Assembly (NCBI GenBank): GCA_936450465.1
Contig: OW388293.1
Location: 52,479,201 to 52,543,200 of the forward strand
Direction: 5' to 3'
DNA length: 64,000 nt
DNA from: Gibbula magus
Lineage: Eukaryota > Mollusca > Gastropoda > Trochida > Trochidae
Shown: piece by piece, positions 49,206-60,770 of the stretch
How positions within the stretch are numbered: position 1 is the first letter of the stretch
Layout: each line of letters starts with the position of its first letter
Translations under genes and position numbers: made by a program
The notes under the pieces: generated by a model
Database searches by the model: none
Told to the model about the DNA's origin: nothing
The model's input: the letters and a program-made list of their open reading frames with translations, nothing else

Positions 49206-50157
49206 GATTGGCTAACGGGCGGTGCGTATTTCCTTATGTACCCCGTCAGTCTCACATTGTACACATTTTATGTACCCCACTGTAGTAACAGCTCCGAAGA
49301 GTAGGTGTCGCATTATGGTCAGATGACGTTATGAAATGACAAATACATGGTGTACTGGGTTTTGAACAGTTCAATCAGCTGTTTCCGGGTACATTAATTA
49401 CAAACTTTTTTTCACCTTCTTAGCTGCTTGGTTTGAAAATAAATCCTATTTTGCATTGCTTGCACACTCATTCAAGCAATATCAGCTGATCAGTCATACG
49501 CAGTCAAAAGACAATAACTATAATAATACTAAGTTTATTGGCATGACGGAAGGCTCGGGAAACAGTGGTCAAAAGATCGTACCCGACACGGAATTACTTT
49601 GGTGAGAAGCATACAACAAATAATATTAATAACATAAACAGATAAAACATGTCAAGGGGGACAATAAAATTTCATGCAAACATTTTCCAAAAAAAGGTTT
49701 CAACCCCTGAACGCCAGCCCTGGATTCGCCATTGGAAACTATATTACACATAAAACACAAAGACAAATGCCTTATAAAAGTTTTTATCAAAATGGTAAAT
49801 CATGAACTATTTATACAACACAAAAAGGGGGAAGGTTGTTGAACCTCCCCTTCCTTTCTGGATCCGCAACTGAACTGAACTTTGAACACCTCAAGACTTG
49901 CCACCTGTTTCACTGTGACATATAAGAAGAGCTTAGAATTACACTTAAAACAATGTTCATCAAAACATGACCAAAGCATCTTGATGCCTTTTGAGAGATC
50001 CTTACTTTCAGTAGCAGTTTGATTAGATTACAAGTCGAGGAAGGGTAATTTTGGCAGGAAATTGTTTCCTGATAAAAAGTGCCAGGGCAATATGTGAAGT
50101 TTGAGGATGTAAAAAAGGCATGTAAACACGATTGCTTACAATTTTTTAAAATGTAGA
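49206..50157. other. Spacer left of kinase B2
   Basis: Paralogous to 26996-27942. No gene seen. Confidence 0.5.
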
Positions 50158-52326
50158 TTACGTTGGCTTCATTAATTTATTAAGAACACTTTTATACACA
50201 GCGAGGACCTCACCGGAAGTTGGTCTCGAAGACGGCTTCCCCTCTTTGCATCGTCTTTTTATACTGCTCAGTTCCTGCAAAATCACAGATGTGTTCCTCC
50301 TTCCAATAAAATGGTCACAAACGTTAGGGATTTTCCACACATCAAACTTTTCATTCAGCCTTCTCGGTTTGATAAAGGTTTCTGGAGGATTAAAAGACTC
50401 ATATAAACCTAATGGATAACAGTCAGTAGTTTTTTTCCCTTTGGAGTTGATATGATACAGAAAATCGAAATCATTTAACACAAGATGAAGGTCGTCAGTG
50501 ATCAGAAACTGGGTAAGCGTGTGGATTAGGTTTGGCGAGTCACAGAAGACTCTTGGTCCTCCGGGCAAGGTATGAAGAAAATTAATCACCTCAATGTACG
50601 ACACACATATCTGTAGTCGTGTCTTAATGGTGTTTCTTGATCTAAGATTAGGTAGCAGCAACACATTATTTAAACAGAGAGCGTTCCCGTATTGGTGGTA
50701 TTGTGTGACGAAGGTATGGTTACAGGTACCAACAAGTTGTATGATATGTTCACTTGGTTGGAACTCTTTAACGACCTCTACACCAGTATATTTGTAATGT
50801 GATGGTCGGATGATGTTAACAACCACTTGGTGATCCCTCCATAGAGCACGAAAAATCTGAAAATTGAAAACGTTTGAAAGTGATTTTCAACAGTAATAGC
50901 GTATCAAATTATCGAAATAATGTTAACTACAAATGATGTTGTCATTGAGAAGAACATGTTTTAACTTCTATATTGTGTAGATACAAGAAGTTTCAGATAA
51001 CCAACCCCTTCCAGCCACAACAAATCACACCTTTGATGTTTCTAACCAATGAACACTTATTCCTCTGTATCTATACATAAAGTTATTTCAAACATTTTCA
51101 CCCAGTAACATAAACATTATTCGAAATCCTGTTCACAACAAGTGATGTTGTCAAAGGAAAACAAATTCTCAATAACTTTATCGATTGGAAGAAAACAATC
51201 ATCTATTTCGTTTTAATATCTATCGATATATTTGTTTTGGTAAACAATTAAGATATTTTAAAATGTCATTTGATATATCTCAACCTGAGAATCTAGGTAA
51301 ATCATTAGTCAGATGACCGATGTGGTTCAAATTGATAGAAGATGTTTTCATCAGATGTTCATAAACTTTTTTAAAATAGGTGAAAAAGAAAAACATTCTA
51401 TAAATATTGAATTACCTTCTTTGCATATGAAGCTTTATCTTTTAGTGGAACCATAGATGTTATATCTGTTTTGAAGTCTGAACAGTTGAGCCATGGGTGA
51501 CAGTATTCCATTCCTGGAAGTTTGAAGTAGCCATATTGACATCTGGTTTGGGATTCTTTTGGATTTTGAAGAATTGGTCTGAAAATATATCCTGATATTT
51601 GACAAATCTCTTTTGAAACATCGCCTAGTCTTCGAACATGAAGCCACAAAAGTGTGAGCATTACTTATAACACAATACTACAACGCATAATTTCAAAGCA
51701 TATCAATTCATGTAAGTAAAAGTCATACATTTCAAGCATAACACACTGGAGACACCCAGCATTCAGTTAAGCATTGTTCGCCACAGGTACCAGGGTTTTA
51801 ACATTGAATGGGGAAAATACGGTAATTTTCATGATACAGAACGTAGGGCTTATCAGTTCGCTCTGGGTAGAAGACACGTCAAGGATGCGTCAGAAATGTT
51901 TATGGTGAAGGTGAAAGTCGCCTCCCAGGTGATGAAGGTCACCCCCAAGGTGAAGGTGAATTTCATATCCAAGGTTGAGCTGAATTTCGCCTCTAAGGTG
52001 TAGGCGAAGGCCACATTCAAGGTAAACTTGGCCTCCCAGGTGAATGTGAAGGCCGCCTCTCAGGGGAAAGAGAAAGTTCCTCAAAGGTGAACGTGAAAGA
52101 AAGATCACCGGTCGGTTTGTGAATTTATGTAATTAAGATATGTTCAGTTTAAAAATATAAAATCTTTACACAATTACCTGAACCTAACTACTGAACAAAC
52201 TTACCTTGCAATGTTGTTAACGTTTGTAGTTTTGGTGTTTCCTAAGTAATAGCTTCCTTCGTACATGACAATTAAATAAACCAAAACTGACATGAGGGCC
52301 AACTTCAAGATAGATTTCAATTTCAT
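50158..52326 (-). CDS. POMK: POMK-like kinase gene B2 (type II membrane protein)
   Basis: Intact paralog of B1: exon 1 52326-52205, exon 2 51629-51416, exon 3 50856-50158, 344 residues, phases consistent. Exon 1 starts MKLKSILKLALMSVLVYLIV, a signal anchor. Exon 2 has RLGDVSKEICQISG and CQYGYFKLPGMEYCHPWL. The kinase core keeps the CDS catalytic-loop Asp, an NDFD metal site (the others have NDL), FDVWKIP and SSRPTSGEVL. The stretch after the metal site (GKKTTDCYPLGLYESFNPPET) differs from the other four copies, which read DCKP and FSPPECF, so B2 has diverged in its activation segment. Expected in the ER or Golgi lumen. Substrate unknown. Confidence 0.88.
51903..52065. repeat. Minisatellite in intron 1 of kinase B2
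   Basis: Degenerate GTGAAGGTGAAAGTCGCCTC-type tandem copies at the same place as in B1. Confidence 0.7.
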
Positions 52327-54598
52327 GATGTTTAATGCCTGTGAAAACAAATACGAATACAAAACCTGAGATCGTGAAAAAAATATATCAAAATTATTTC
52401 CATTAAAAAGGAAATGTGCCACAAAATATCATAACAAAGCTACTATATTTTCTTAACTCGATTCAAAATACTGAATGAAATATAACTTGAAACACTTTAA
52501 AATTAATAAGTAATGAAATATGCTTTTTTACATATCAAATTGTCTATTTTTTGGGCGGAAACGTTAATTAAAAGTCTCCTCACCCCGTAAACATTAAGGG
52601 AAAAATCCACTCAACAATAACTACTCCAAAAAGGAGATACGCAAAGTCAATGTTATTTCATGTGGTGTTTAAAAAATGTAAGTTTGCATATAATCAGTAT
52701 GTCTACAGTTCTCATCAAACATTTCCGAGTTTTCATTTTGCTAAAACGCATTAAAAAGGTTTAATTAGTTTTTGAAAATACAATAGTTTACGTTTTTCAG
52801 AGCAACTAGGTTTGACTCACCTTTATAAAGATTCTGATCATTGTCAAAAGAACAAATAGACGTTCTGTATTCATTGAAGTATACCCAAGTTTATCTCTTC
52901 CCCTTTGGCCATGTGAAGCTATTATACTTGCTTGACAGTTAATATACAGCAATACAGATTGTTACTGTTTTTACAACGTTATTTGTGTGTTTTTGGAATT
53001 TAACTCTCAAACAATGTTCTCTAAAAAGTAAATTTGAATATTCAGGGATAAAATACATCTTTCATATGTATGTATAGAAGTTGTTTATTCACTCTAAAAG
53101 TAACGTTGCCGACAAATATGCAAGATATATCCACGAATGATGAATATGACTAAAACATGTAAAACATAATCACATGTTTTGTCCAATAGCAGATAAACCT
53201 AAATCGACGATTTTTTAATTATAACCTGGTTGTTTTTTCTGAGAAATACACCTTTTGAGAAACATGATTTTGGAATCTTCTCAACATGGTGAGATAATAA
53301 ATGTGAAATATATTTTTAACCTGTATTATGTTGTCCTACAGGAACAACTTGTAACAACTTAAAGTATAAAATTTTTACATAATGTCATCAACATTTGTTA
53401 TCTTCATTTCCATAATTTTATTAATAAATGTAAAATATTTTGTCCAAAAGATACTTCTGAAATAGCGATTTCAACACGTATCTGAGATTGGAAACTATAA
53501 AATATAAAATTACCGTACCATGATGAGTTACATTTTATACACTTTTCTATATCTTAAAAATGCAAGTTTTGCAATTTAAGAGATGTTTCAACCCTTATAT
53601 GAAATTGAAGAAAATAAAAATAAATGCAAAACATTAAAAGTGCATGTTAAAACAAACGCTCATCCTTGCCTTAGATCAGCTTCATTTACAATAGTACTGC
53701 ATCACTCATGCGCAAAACGAAGTTCGGCCTAAGAGTACATGTAATTGAAGGGTTCCAATGACAAGGTGTCTAAAATAGCAATAAAATGCAACCAAACTCT
53801 TCACAATTAAAGACATGACATTTTCCTGATAGCTGAAGTAATTGTCTTTAGCATGATATATCACATAAAATCTTTGAATTCGGTTGCAAATTATAAAATC
53901 ACAAGGAAATCGGGTCTTTCTGAATTTAGTTGCAGTCCCTATAGGCATGACACATTTTGTCATAATTTATGCCTTAATTTCCATTTTGGTTACAAAGTTG
54001 CTCCGAGATGAATTCGAATTGTTGTCAAATCTCATCTTAATTCACATTGGCTGTCATAGATATCTTTGATTTCAATTTTTAAAAAAAACCCAAAACAAAT
54101 AAACAGGATTATGTAATTTTTATGAAAAGTTTATATCTAGAAACGTGAATAAAAGCAGAATTAATAAATATGAATTTGATATTTTTGTTAGACATGGTTG
54201 ATACGGATTGAGCCAGTGGGAGGATGCGTTACATACACAGGCTTCATTACATCACACAATTTGCGAGCGAGACCTTGCCAAAATGAATCTGTATAATTAT
54301 TTTATCATGTTTTTGTCATTAGTAAATTTGAAAACCTCTGCAACCAAACTAATCCGATTTGCTTGTTAACACACTATTTTATTCTCTGCAACCAAATAAT
54401 TATTTGAATAATTGCCGTAAATAATTGGGTTGCAGATTCGAATAGGGGACTGTAACCAACTTCGCCAAATACGAGGTTACAGGCACATTCTATCCCGCAA
54501 CCAAATTTTTAGATGTCAGATATGATAAGTCATACTACAGATAATCATCTTTTCTGTTTTGATCGTTATGTATGATCAGTTTCTTTAACTTCAATTGC
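52327..54598. other. Spacer upstream of B2
   Basis: Paralogous to 30128-32678. It contains the empty site of the 2.4-kb THAP-type element at about 54592-54605. No gene seen. Confidence 0.5.
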
Positions 54599-54744
54599 AT
54601 TTAAAAGTCATTATGGAGCCCCCTTCATTCGGACCCTTTCTTACTCTTACGTCAGAAGTTCTTAGGAAATATCATAAAAGTATTAAATCTATTGTTTTTT
54701 TACGGAAGCGTAATTAGTGTCACGGTGAAAAAAATCTGTCAAAC

Positions 54745-54960
54745 TATCTCCTACGTAGGAGTTAGTATCTCCTACGTAGGTGATAATATCTCCCACGTAG
54801 GACTTAGTATCTCCTACGTAGGAGTTAGTATCTCCTACGTAGGACATAGTAGGGTTATCTCCTACGTAGGACTTAGTATCTCCTATGTAGGACTTGGTAT
54901 CTCCAATGTAGGAGTTAATATCTCCTACGTAGGACTTAGTATCTCCTACGTAGGAGATAG
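54745..54960. repeat. Palindromic minisatellite, ten 21-bp units
   Basis: Ten copies of TATCTCCTACGTAGGAGTTAG with small variants; one unit is 27 bases. The core CTCCTACGTAGGAG is a perfect 14-base palindrome. Both strands are open in a frame giving SYVGD- or SYVGV-type repeats, a consequence of the 21-base period. A two-copy relic is at 60716-60770. Confidence 0.9.
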
Positions 54961-55416
54961 CATGATAAAGCACTGATCACTTAGTTTCATAGTTATCCAC
55001 GAGTTGTGGAGACACCTAAGCATCTTGCGTTTGCCTTTTTCATAATAAACATAATTATGTTAGTCTGATCAAATCATGTGATTTCGAAGTGCCGTCTTGA
55101 TTTTCAAAATAAAGTATTGTTCACTTTAAATGTTATGGAGGGAATATTGTCTTTCCGTTACTGCTCACTGAGTGTCCATTTCGTTAGTGATAGTTTGCGA
55201 ATATACTGTTAGTATTAAAATTAGTAAGTTTAAAATTATTATAAATATTTGCACAATATTTTTTTCTCAGATTTGCCATTTATTATTAAAGATTGTACAA
55301 TATTATGTTACATTAGAGGGTAAAACATCCTATTACACGACCCGACAGGCCGCATGTATAGAAAACGGTTATCCGTATTGGTAGAAAATTGGGCGATGTA
55401 TAAAGGGAGCATTTTA

Positions 55417-55727
55417 TGGAACTCTTCAGTGTGAGAGATTTGTAGGTGTCATGCGATTTTGAGAGTTCTGACAAATTGTTGACCATTTCTTCATAGTGTT
55501 ATATTCAAAACTATATTATTGGGTGATTAGTTCTCGCTACGTCAGTCAGAACACTTGTACCACATTCGAGTGGCCATTTTCATGTGAACACCTTAAAATG
55601 GTCGCTCGAAGGGAAATGTACTCGAGTCGCTTAACCAAACCATTACATTCGTTTTATTGATTCAGGAGTATTATTTAGCCATTGGAAACACTTATTAACC
55701 TTTTTGTGAGAACACTTTATTTCAATC
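55417..55727 (-). repeat. Inverted copy of dispersed repeat (split by Gypsy element)
   Basis: Reverse complement of the 45568-45892 family, with clear divergence. It shares the CTCTCACACTGAA and GTGTTCACAT-AAAATGG phrases and resumes at 60054-60090 with the TTTAAAGGCG end. The Gypsy element inserted into it. Confidence 0.6.
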
Positions 55728-55922
55728 TGTGGTGTTTCTTGCATATTTCCTTATTGTTTCGCATTCCGTATTCCATCACAAAGTTGTAATTTCATGTCAA
55801 CCTAAATGCGCGTTTCGCTAATGTAACCGGAAGGTGTCACTTTTAGTTAAGTAAAGGTAACCACGCCATGTGGTCTACGAACTAACAAGTCGTTCGTGTT
55901 CATTTATTCTGCCGACACAACA
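55728..55922 (+). repeat. Gypsy left LTR
   Basis: 195 bp from TGTGGTGTTTCTTGC to GCCGACACAACA. No difference from the right LTR was found on base-by-base reading. Confidence 0.95.
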
Positions 55923-55938
55923 TATTTTGGCGACGAGG

Positions 55939-58900
55939 ATGGCGGGATACAGTTTATCAGAACCTCCGCCGTTCCTTGCAACCCCAGGTGAGCCGCCAAT
56001 ACCATGGAATAGGTGGATAGATATGTTTGACAACTTCGCCCTCGCTAGCGGTATAACGGGGACAAAGGGGAAGGATACCCGAAAGCGTGCTATACTGATA
56101 CATTGTCTGGGAACTGAAGGGCAGCGTATCTTTAGAACTCTTGAGGAAACTTATGCTTATGACGATACGGTAACTGTGTTACAAACTCACTTTGTTGCAC
56201 AGCGAAGTGTTATGATGGAGCGTTGGCATTTTCGTCACCGTGAACAGCGACCCGGAGAGAGGATCCGCCAGTTTATCTTGGCTCTCACTGAACTAGCGTC
56301 AACATGCAAGTTTGGTACATTGACTGACGAACTAATTCGTGACCAGCTGATTGAAAAGACAACTGTGCCGAGAATACGGGAACGTTTGCTCATGGAACCG
56401 GATACTTTAACCCTTGCGAAGGCAGTTAATTTGGCCGCACAGATTGAAGAGGCTATGGCAGAGGCGAAAGTGATAGGTACAACGCCCATGATCGAAAACC
56501 GGACAAATGTACAGGTTGTAAAGAAAACTCAGTCTGGAAATCAGGGTAAGAAAGGTTTCAAACAGTCCTCGGATAAAACTAGACATTGCTTTTGTTGTGG
56601 GTCACCATCACATTACGCTAAGGATAAAAACTGTCCTGCTAGAGGGAAGAAATGTGGAGTTTGTGGAAAACTGGGACATTTTGCTCGAATGTGTAACTCA
56701 AAGGGCTCAGTGAAAATGGTGTCTACAAATAGTGATTCAGAAAACAAAGATTATCCAGATACTGAAGTATATTCTGTCAAAACCAAGGATGGTCAGTTTA
56801 ATACTTGCCAAGTGAACATTGACAATAAACCTGTGACATTGCTAATTGATCTTGGATCAAAAGTGTCTATCTTGAATGAAGCACTCTACAAATCACTGTT
56901 TCATCAACACGCATTGCAGCCTGCCAACCAAACTCTACTTGGATATGACGACTCTACTTTGCCCATGCTGGGTATGACTTACTTGGACATAGAACTTGAA
57001 GGTCAACTTGTTCAAGGTCATCGTTTCTACGTGTCGAAGAAAGGATCATGTCTACTGGGAGTTGATCTCTTTGACAAGCTTAACTTTGAAATACATCGAC
57101 AAGGTGTAAAGGTTCAGACAGTTGGAAATGTGCCGAGTGGTATTTATGACAAATACCCTACAGTCTTCTCCGGATTTGGTGTCATTAAAGGTTATGTGCA
57201 CAAGCCTAGTGTAAATCCAAATATTGCACCGGTATCACAGAAGTTGCGCAGGATTCCTTTGTCTATACGTGATGAAGTTGCTACTGAACTGAGGAGACTA
57301 GAAAGCCAGAGAATCATTGAGAAGATTGATTCTTCACCTTGGATCTCCAACCTTGTGATTGCAAGACGTAAAACTGGGGAAATACGTCTGTGTGTTGACC
57401 TGAAGGAGGTAAACAAATGTGTGATTCCTGACAAATTTCCACTACCTACCATGGAGGAACTTGCATCAGAATTTCATGGATCGACAGTATTCACGAAACT
57501 TGATCTACGTCGTAGCTATCTCCAAGTGAACTTGAAGGAGGAATGCCGCTACCTGACAGCATTTATCACTCACGAGGGAGTGTATCAGTATTGCCGTATG
57601 CCCTATGGACTTTCATCCAGCCCAAGTGCTTTTCAGAAGATATTGTCAAGCATTCTCTCAGGCATCAAAGGGGCTCCAAATCAGATTGATGACATTGTTG
57701 TGCATGGCAGAGACCAGAAGGAGCATGATGAGAGACTTGACATGGTGCTGCAGAGACTTACTCAACATGATGTCACTGTGAACGCAGAGAAGTGTACATT
57801 TTCTGCCAGTGAAATCGACTTTCTTGGATACAAGGTATCATCAAGTGGTGTACTACCTACTGTCTCAAACGTGAAGGCAATCGTCGAGCTGAAGCAACCC
57901 GAGAACCGTGCAGAGCTGCTGTCATTTCTGGGAGCTGCAAACTTCTACCTCAAGTTTGTACCCAACTTTGCCGACAAAGCTGAACCACTTCGTAAATTGC
58001 TGCGAAAGGATGTACCTTGGGAGTGGGGTGAATCACAGACTGCAGCGTTTGAATGTCTCAAACGTGATATTGCATCTCCGCCCGTTCTTGCCCACTTCGA
58101 TCCGAATGCTGAGACATTTGTGTCTACTGATGCTTCCGGTATAGCAGTTGGAGCTGTGCTGAGTCAGGTAATCCGAGGAGAGGAACGCCCTGTCTCATTT
58201 TGTTCCAAAACTCTGACTGAAACAGAACGGAAGTACTCAACAGGAGAGCGTGAAGCGCTTGCTTGCATATATGCTTGTGAACACTGGCATATCTACCTGT
58301 TTGGAAGAAAGTTTGTCCTACGTACAGATCACCAAGCTCTCACCACTCTACTAGCGACATCTGGATCAGGTCATCGCCCACTGAGAATCTACAGATGGTC
58401 TGACCGTCTTCATCAATATAACTTTGATGTACAGTATATCACTGGGAGGAACAACCAAGTACCTGATATGCTTAGTCGACTTGTCGAAGACCAAGTTTCA
58501 CCAGATGCTGAAAACCTTTCTCAGGAGGAGGAGAAAAGAGTAATGTCGATTCTGACAGATTTCCTTGACCAGCTTGTTACCCCAGCAGAACTGAAGGCGT
58601 GCTCGAGGTCTGACAACACCTTGTGTACATTGCGAGAATTCATTGAACATGGCTGGCCAAGCAAGTGTCCTGAAAACATGGATGTCTACTACAAGATGAA
58701 GGATGAACTCTTTATCTTTGATACTTACTGTGTCGGACGAGGACAACGGGCTGTCATCCCAGAGTCTCTCAGACAGAGAGTGTTGAACATGGCCCATGAG
58801 GGTCATCCTGGCATTGTGAGAACAAAACAGAGGTGCAGAGAATCTGTTTGGTGGCCTGGCATTGACCGCCAAATAGAACAGTTTGTGAGAGATTGTGAGC

Positions 58901-59838
58901 CGTGTGTAATCAGTGAGAAGTCCCTGAAACCAGCGTGTCCACCGGCTCAGTCCATTCCGTGGCCAAAACAGCCATGGCAACAGTTGCAGATTGACATATT
59001 TGGGGAAGTCCAAATTGCTCCACAGAACAAGAGGTTCTTGGTCGTTGTACACGATCTACATTCAAAGTGGCCAGAAATCGCTGCTACTGGTACTGTCACG
59101 TCAGAAGTGATGATAGACATTCTTACCAATCTCTTCACACGTTGGGGTGTGCCTGAAGTCATTATCTCGGACAACGGTCCGCAGTTTACTTCTCACGTCT
59201 TCAAGGAATTCCTGGAAAACTTAGGCATTGAACACCGGTTGACATCCCGATATAACCCTCAAAGCAACGGAGGTGTAGAGAGGTTCAACAGAGTGATCAA
59301 GGAAGGCCTGAAAGCAAACATGGCTGCCGGAAAATCCTTCAGCCAAGCGATCCAATCAATTCTGTTAAATTACAGAGCCACCGCCCATGGCTTGACACAC
59401 AAGACCCCCTCAGAACTGATGATCGGGAGAACTATCAGGTTGCCACTTGACAGACTCCGTCCAAGTGAATCGTCAACCAAATCTGAACTTGCACATGATA
59501 TACAGAAGAGACAGAAGAAGTCGGAGATTTACACTGACACTGTCCGAAAACCTAAAACCCCCAAGTTCAAACCAGGTGATTGGGTTCGAACCTCCAGACC
59601 AGTCCGAAGTCACAAACTCAGCACAAGTCTGTCCCAGCCTAGACAGATAGATCGACAGCTTGGGAAGTATTCCTATCAGCTACATGATGGTACCCGTTGG
59701 AATGCTCGACGTCTCATTCCATCTCCAGCCCCGCAGGCTACTCTCGACCCTGCGACTGATGTGCTTCCAGCCGATGTGACCCGGCCCCAAAGAACACGCA
59801 GAACCCCGTCCTACCTGTCTGCGTACGATTGTTCTTGA
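55939..59838 (+). CDS. Gypsy gag-pol polyprotein
   Basis: The ATG at 55939 (MAGYSLSEPPPF) is chosen because it follows the primer-binding site; an upstream in-frame ATG at 55870 lies in the LTR. 1299 residues. Order: gag; two zinc knuckles (about 217-252, CxxC type); aspartic protease with D304 in IDLGSKVS, where DTG or DSG is usual; reverse transcriptase with D522 (KLDLRRSY) and D584-D585 (QIDDIV); RNase H with D731 (STDASG); integrase with an HHCC zinc region (HEGHPGIVRTKQRC and CEPC) and the catalytic triad D1019, D1078, E1114 (D-35-E spacing); then a basic C-terminal tail. Integrase after RNase H marks the Gypsy/Ty3 group. No internal stop. The protease Leu could reduce activity. Confidence 0.95.
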   Translation: MAGYSLSEPPPFLATPGEPPIPWNRWIDMFDNFALASGITGTKGKDTRKRAILIHCLGTEGQRIFRTLEETYAYDDTVTVLQTHFVAQRSVMMERWHFRHREQRPGERIRQFILALTELASTCKFGTLTDELIRDQLIEKTTVPRIRERLLMEPDTLTLAKAVNLAAQIEEAMAEAKVIGTTPMIENRTNVQVVKKTQSGNQGKKGFKQSSDKTRHCFCCGSPSHYAKDKNCPARGKKCGVCGKLGHFARMCNSKGSVKMVSTNSDSENKDYPDTEVYSVKTKDGQFNTCQVNIDNKPVTLLIDLGSKVSILNEALYKSLFHQHALQPANQTLLGYDDSTLPMLGMTYLDIELEGQLVQGHRFYVSKKGSCLLGVDLFDKLNFEIHRQGVKVQTVGNVPSGIYDKYPTVFSGFGVIKGYVHKPSVNPNIAPVSQKLRRIPLSIRDEVATELRRLESQRIIEKIDSSPWISNLVIARRKTGEIRLCVDLKEVNKCVIPDKFPLPTMEELASEFHGSTVFTKLDLRRSYLQVNLKEECRYLTAFITHEGVYQYCRMPYGLSSSPSAFQKILSSILSGIKGAPNQIDDIVVHGRDQKEHDERLDMVLQRLTQHDVTVNAEKCTFSASEIDFLGYKVSSSGVLPTVSNVKAIVELKQPENRAELLSFLGAANFYLKFVPNFADKAEPLRKLLRKDVPWEWGESQTAAFECLKRDIASPPVLAHFDPNAETFVSTDASGIAVGAVLSQVIRGEERPVSFCSKTLTETERKYSTGEREALACIYACEHWHIYLFGRKFVLRTDHQALTTLLATSGSGHRPLRIYRWSDRLHQYNFDVQYITGRNNQVPDMLSRLVEDQVSPDAENLSQEEEKRVMSILTDFLDQLVTPAELKACSRSDNTLCTLREFIEHGWPSKCPENMDVYYKMKDELFIFDTYCVGRGQRAVIPESLRQRVLNMAHEGHPGIVRTKQRCRESVWWPGIDRQIEQFVRDCEPCVISEKSLKPACPPAQSIPWPKQPWQQLQIDIFGEVQIAPQNKRFLVVVHDLHSKWPEIAATGTVTSEVMIDILTNLFTRWGVPEVIISDNGPQFTSHVFKEFLENLGIEHRLTSRYNPQSNGGVERFNRVIKEGLKANMAAGKSFSQAIQSILLNYRATAHGLTHKTPSELMIGRTIRLPLDRLRPSESSTKSELAHDIQKRQKKSEIYTDTVRKPKTPKFKPGDWVRTSRPVRSHKLSTSLSQPRQIDRQLGKYSYQLHDGTRWNARRLIPSPAPQATLDPATDVLPADVTRPQRTRRTPSYLSAYDCS

Positions 59839-59858
59839 ACTTTTAAAGAGGGGAAATA

Positions 59859-60053
59859 TGTGGTGTTTCTTGCATATTTCCTTATTGTTTCGCATTCCGT
59901 ATTCCATCACAAAGTTGTAATTTCATGTCAACCTAAATGCGCGTTTCGCTAATGTAACCGGAAGGTGTCACTTTTAGTTAAGTAAAGGTAACCACGCCAT
60001 GTGGTCTACGAACTAACAAGTCGTTCGTGTTCATTTATTCTGCCGACACAACA
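59859..60053 (+). repeat. Gypsy right LTR
   Basis: 195 bp, identical to the left LTR. It follows the polypurine tract at about 59845-59857. Confidence 0.95.
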
Positions 60054-60090
60054 CAATCCATTAGGAACAGCGTGCTCCAACGCCTTTAAA

Positions 60091-60715
60091 GGGTTAGGGT
60101 TTGGAGACAACTGACAACATAAAACTTTGTCAGGCATTGAAAGGGGTCCTGGCATAGGATTGAACATATGACAAAAGTTATATTTTTGGCTTAAATGAGG
60201 CACATTCTTATCTATTTGAAATGTTTATTTGTCTTGTGTACTTGATCTCAGATTGTTTCACAAAATGTTTGCTTTGAAATCGAATAAGCATATATTTCAG
60301 ACCTGAAAAAGGAGTAAGCACATACTACGAGTCGAGTCGCCATTCCTGTTCACATTTACGAAGTTCTTTCTTTGGAAGTCTAACTTCATTTCACTTCATT
60401 AAAAAAATACAGCTACAGCGTCTTTAAAGCTTTTTAACGGTCATATATGCTATCATGCACTTATACATCATATCATATACACAATATTTTTATGAGCATT
60501 CTAGAAAGTGGGGTGATGAAGAGTGAAGAACAATTTGATGGATACAGAACTTCTTTATTCTATGTCGAAACGTCGCCTACATAGAATGAATAAGTTGGGT
60601 ATCCATAAAATGTTTCTTCATTCTTCATATACACGAGAGTTTACATATACTATACGCGTATATGTGTGTTTAATACAACGCTAGATGTGATAAAGTGGTC
60701 CAGGCTTTATAGAAG
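60091..60715. other. Interior of TA-flanked element with PLE-like hairpin
   Basis: No gene. A long imperfect hairpin spans about 60524-60632: arms with TGGATAC, AACTT and TTCTATGT around the loop sequence CGAAACGTCGCCT. The loop shares TGTCGAAACGTCGC with the Penelope-like fragment in the EF2 intron, so it may be a piece of a Penelope-like element end. Confidence 0.45.
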
Positions 60716-60770
60716 TTATCTCCTACGGACGTAGGAGATACTAAGTATCTACGTAGGAGATAGTATCATA
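60716..60770. repeat. Right-end palindromic relic (two units)
   Basis: CTCCTACGGACGTAGGAG and TACGTAGGAGATAG copies of the 54745-54960 monomer, just inside the right inverted end. Confidence 0.8.

Larger units (their letters stand above)
55728..60053 (+). mobile_element. Gypsy-type LTR retrotransposon, full length, 4326 bp
   Basis: Two 195-bp LTRs that are identical by eye (55728-55922 and 59859-60053), each starting TG and ending CA. Five-base target duplication CAATC (55723-55727 and 60054-60058). A primer-binding-site-like TGGCGACGAGGA starts at 55927, and a purine-rich tract AAAGAGGGGAAA precedes the right LTR. One long gag-pol ORF and no envelope gene. LTR identity and an open ORF mean very recent insertion. 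Confidence 0.95.

Noticed and set aside
54689..54976. 94-codon open frames on both strands with SYVGD-type repeats
   Set aside because: They follow from a 21-base palindromic minisatellite whose period is a multiple of three; no start context or domain.
56235..56489. Antisense and alternate-frame ORFs in the Gypsy gag-pol region
   Set aside because: The + strand polyprotein has all expected motifs; the others lack any.
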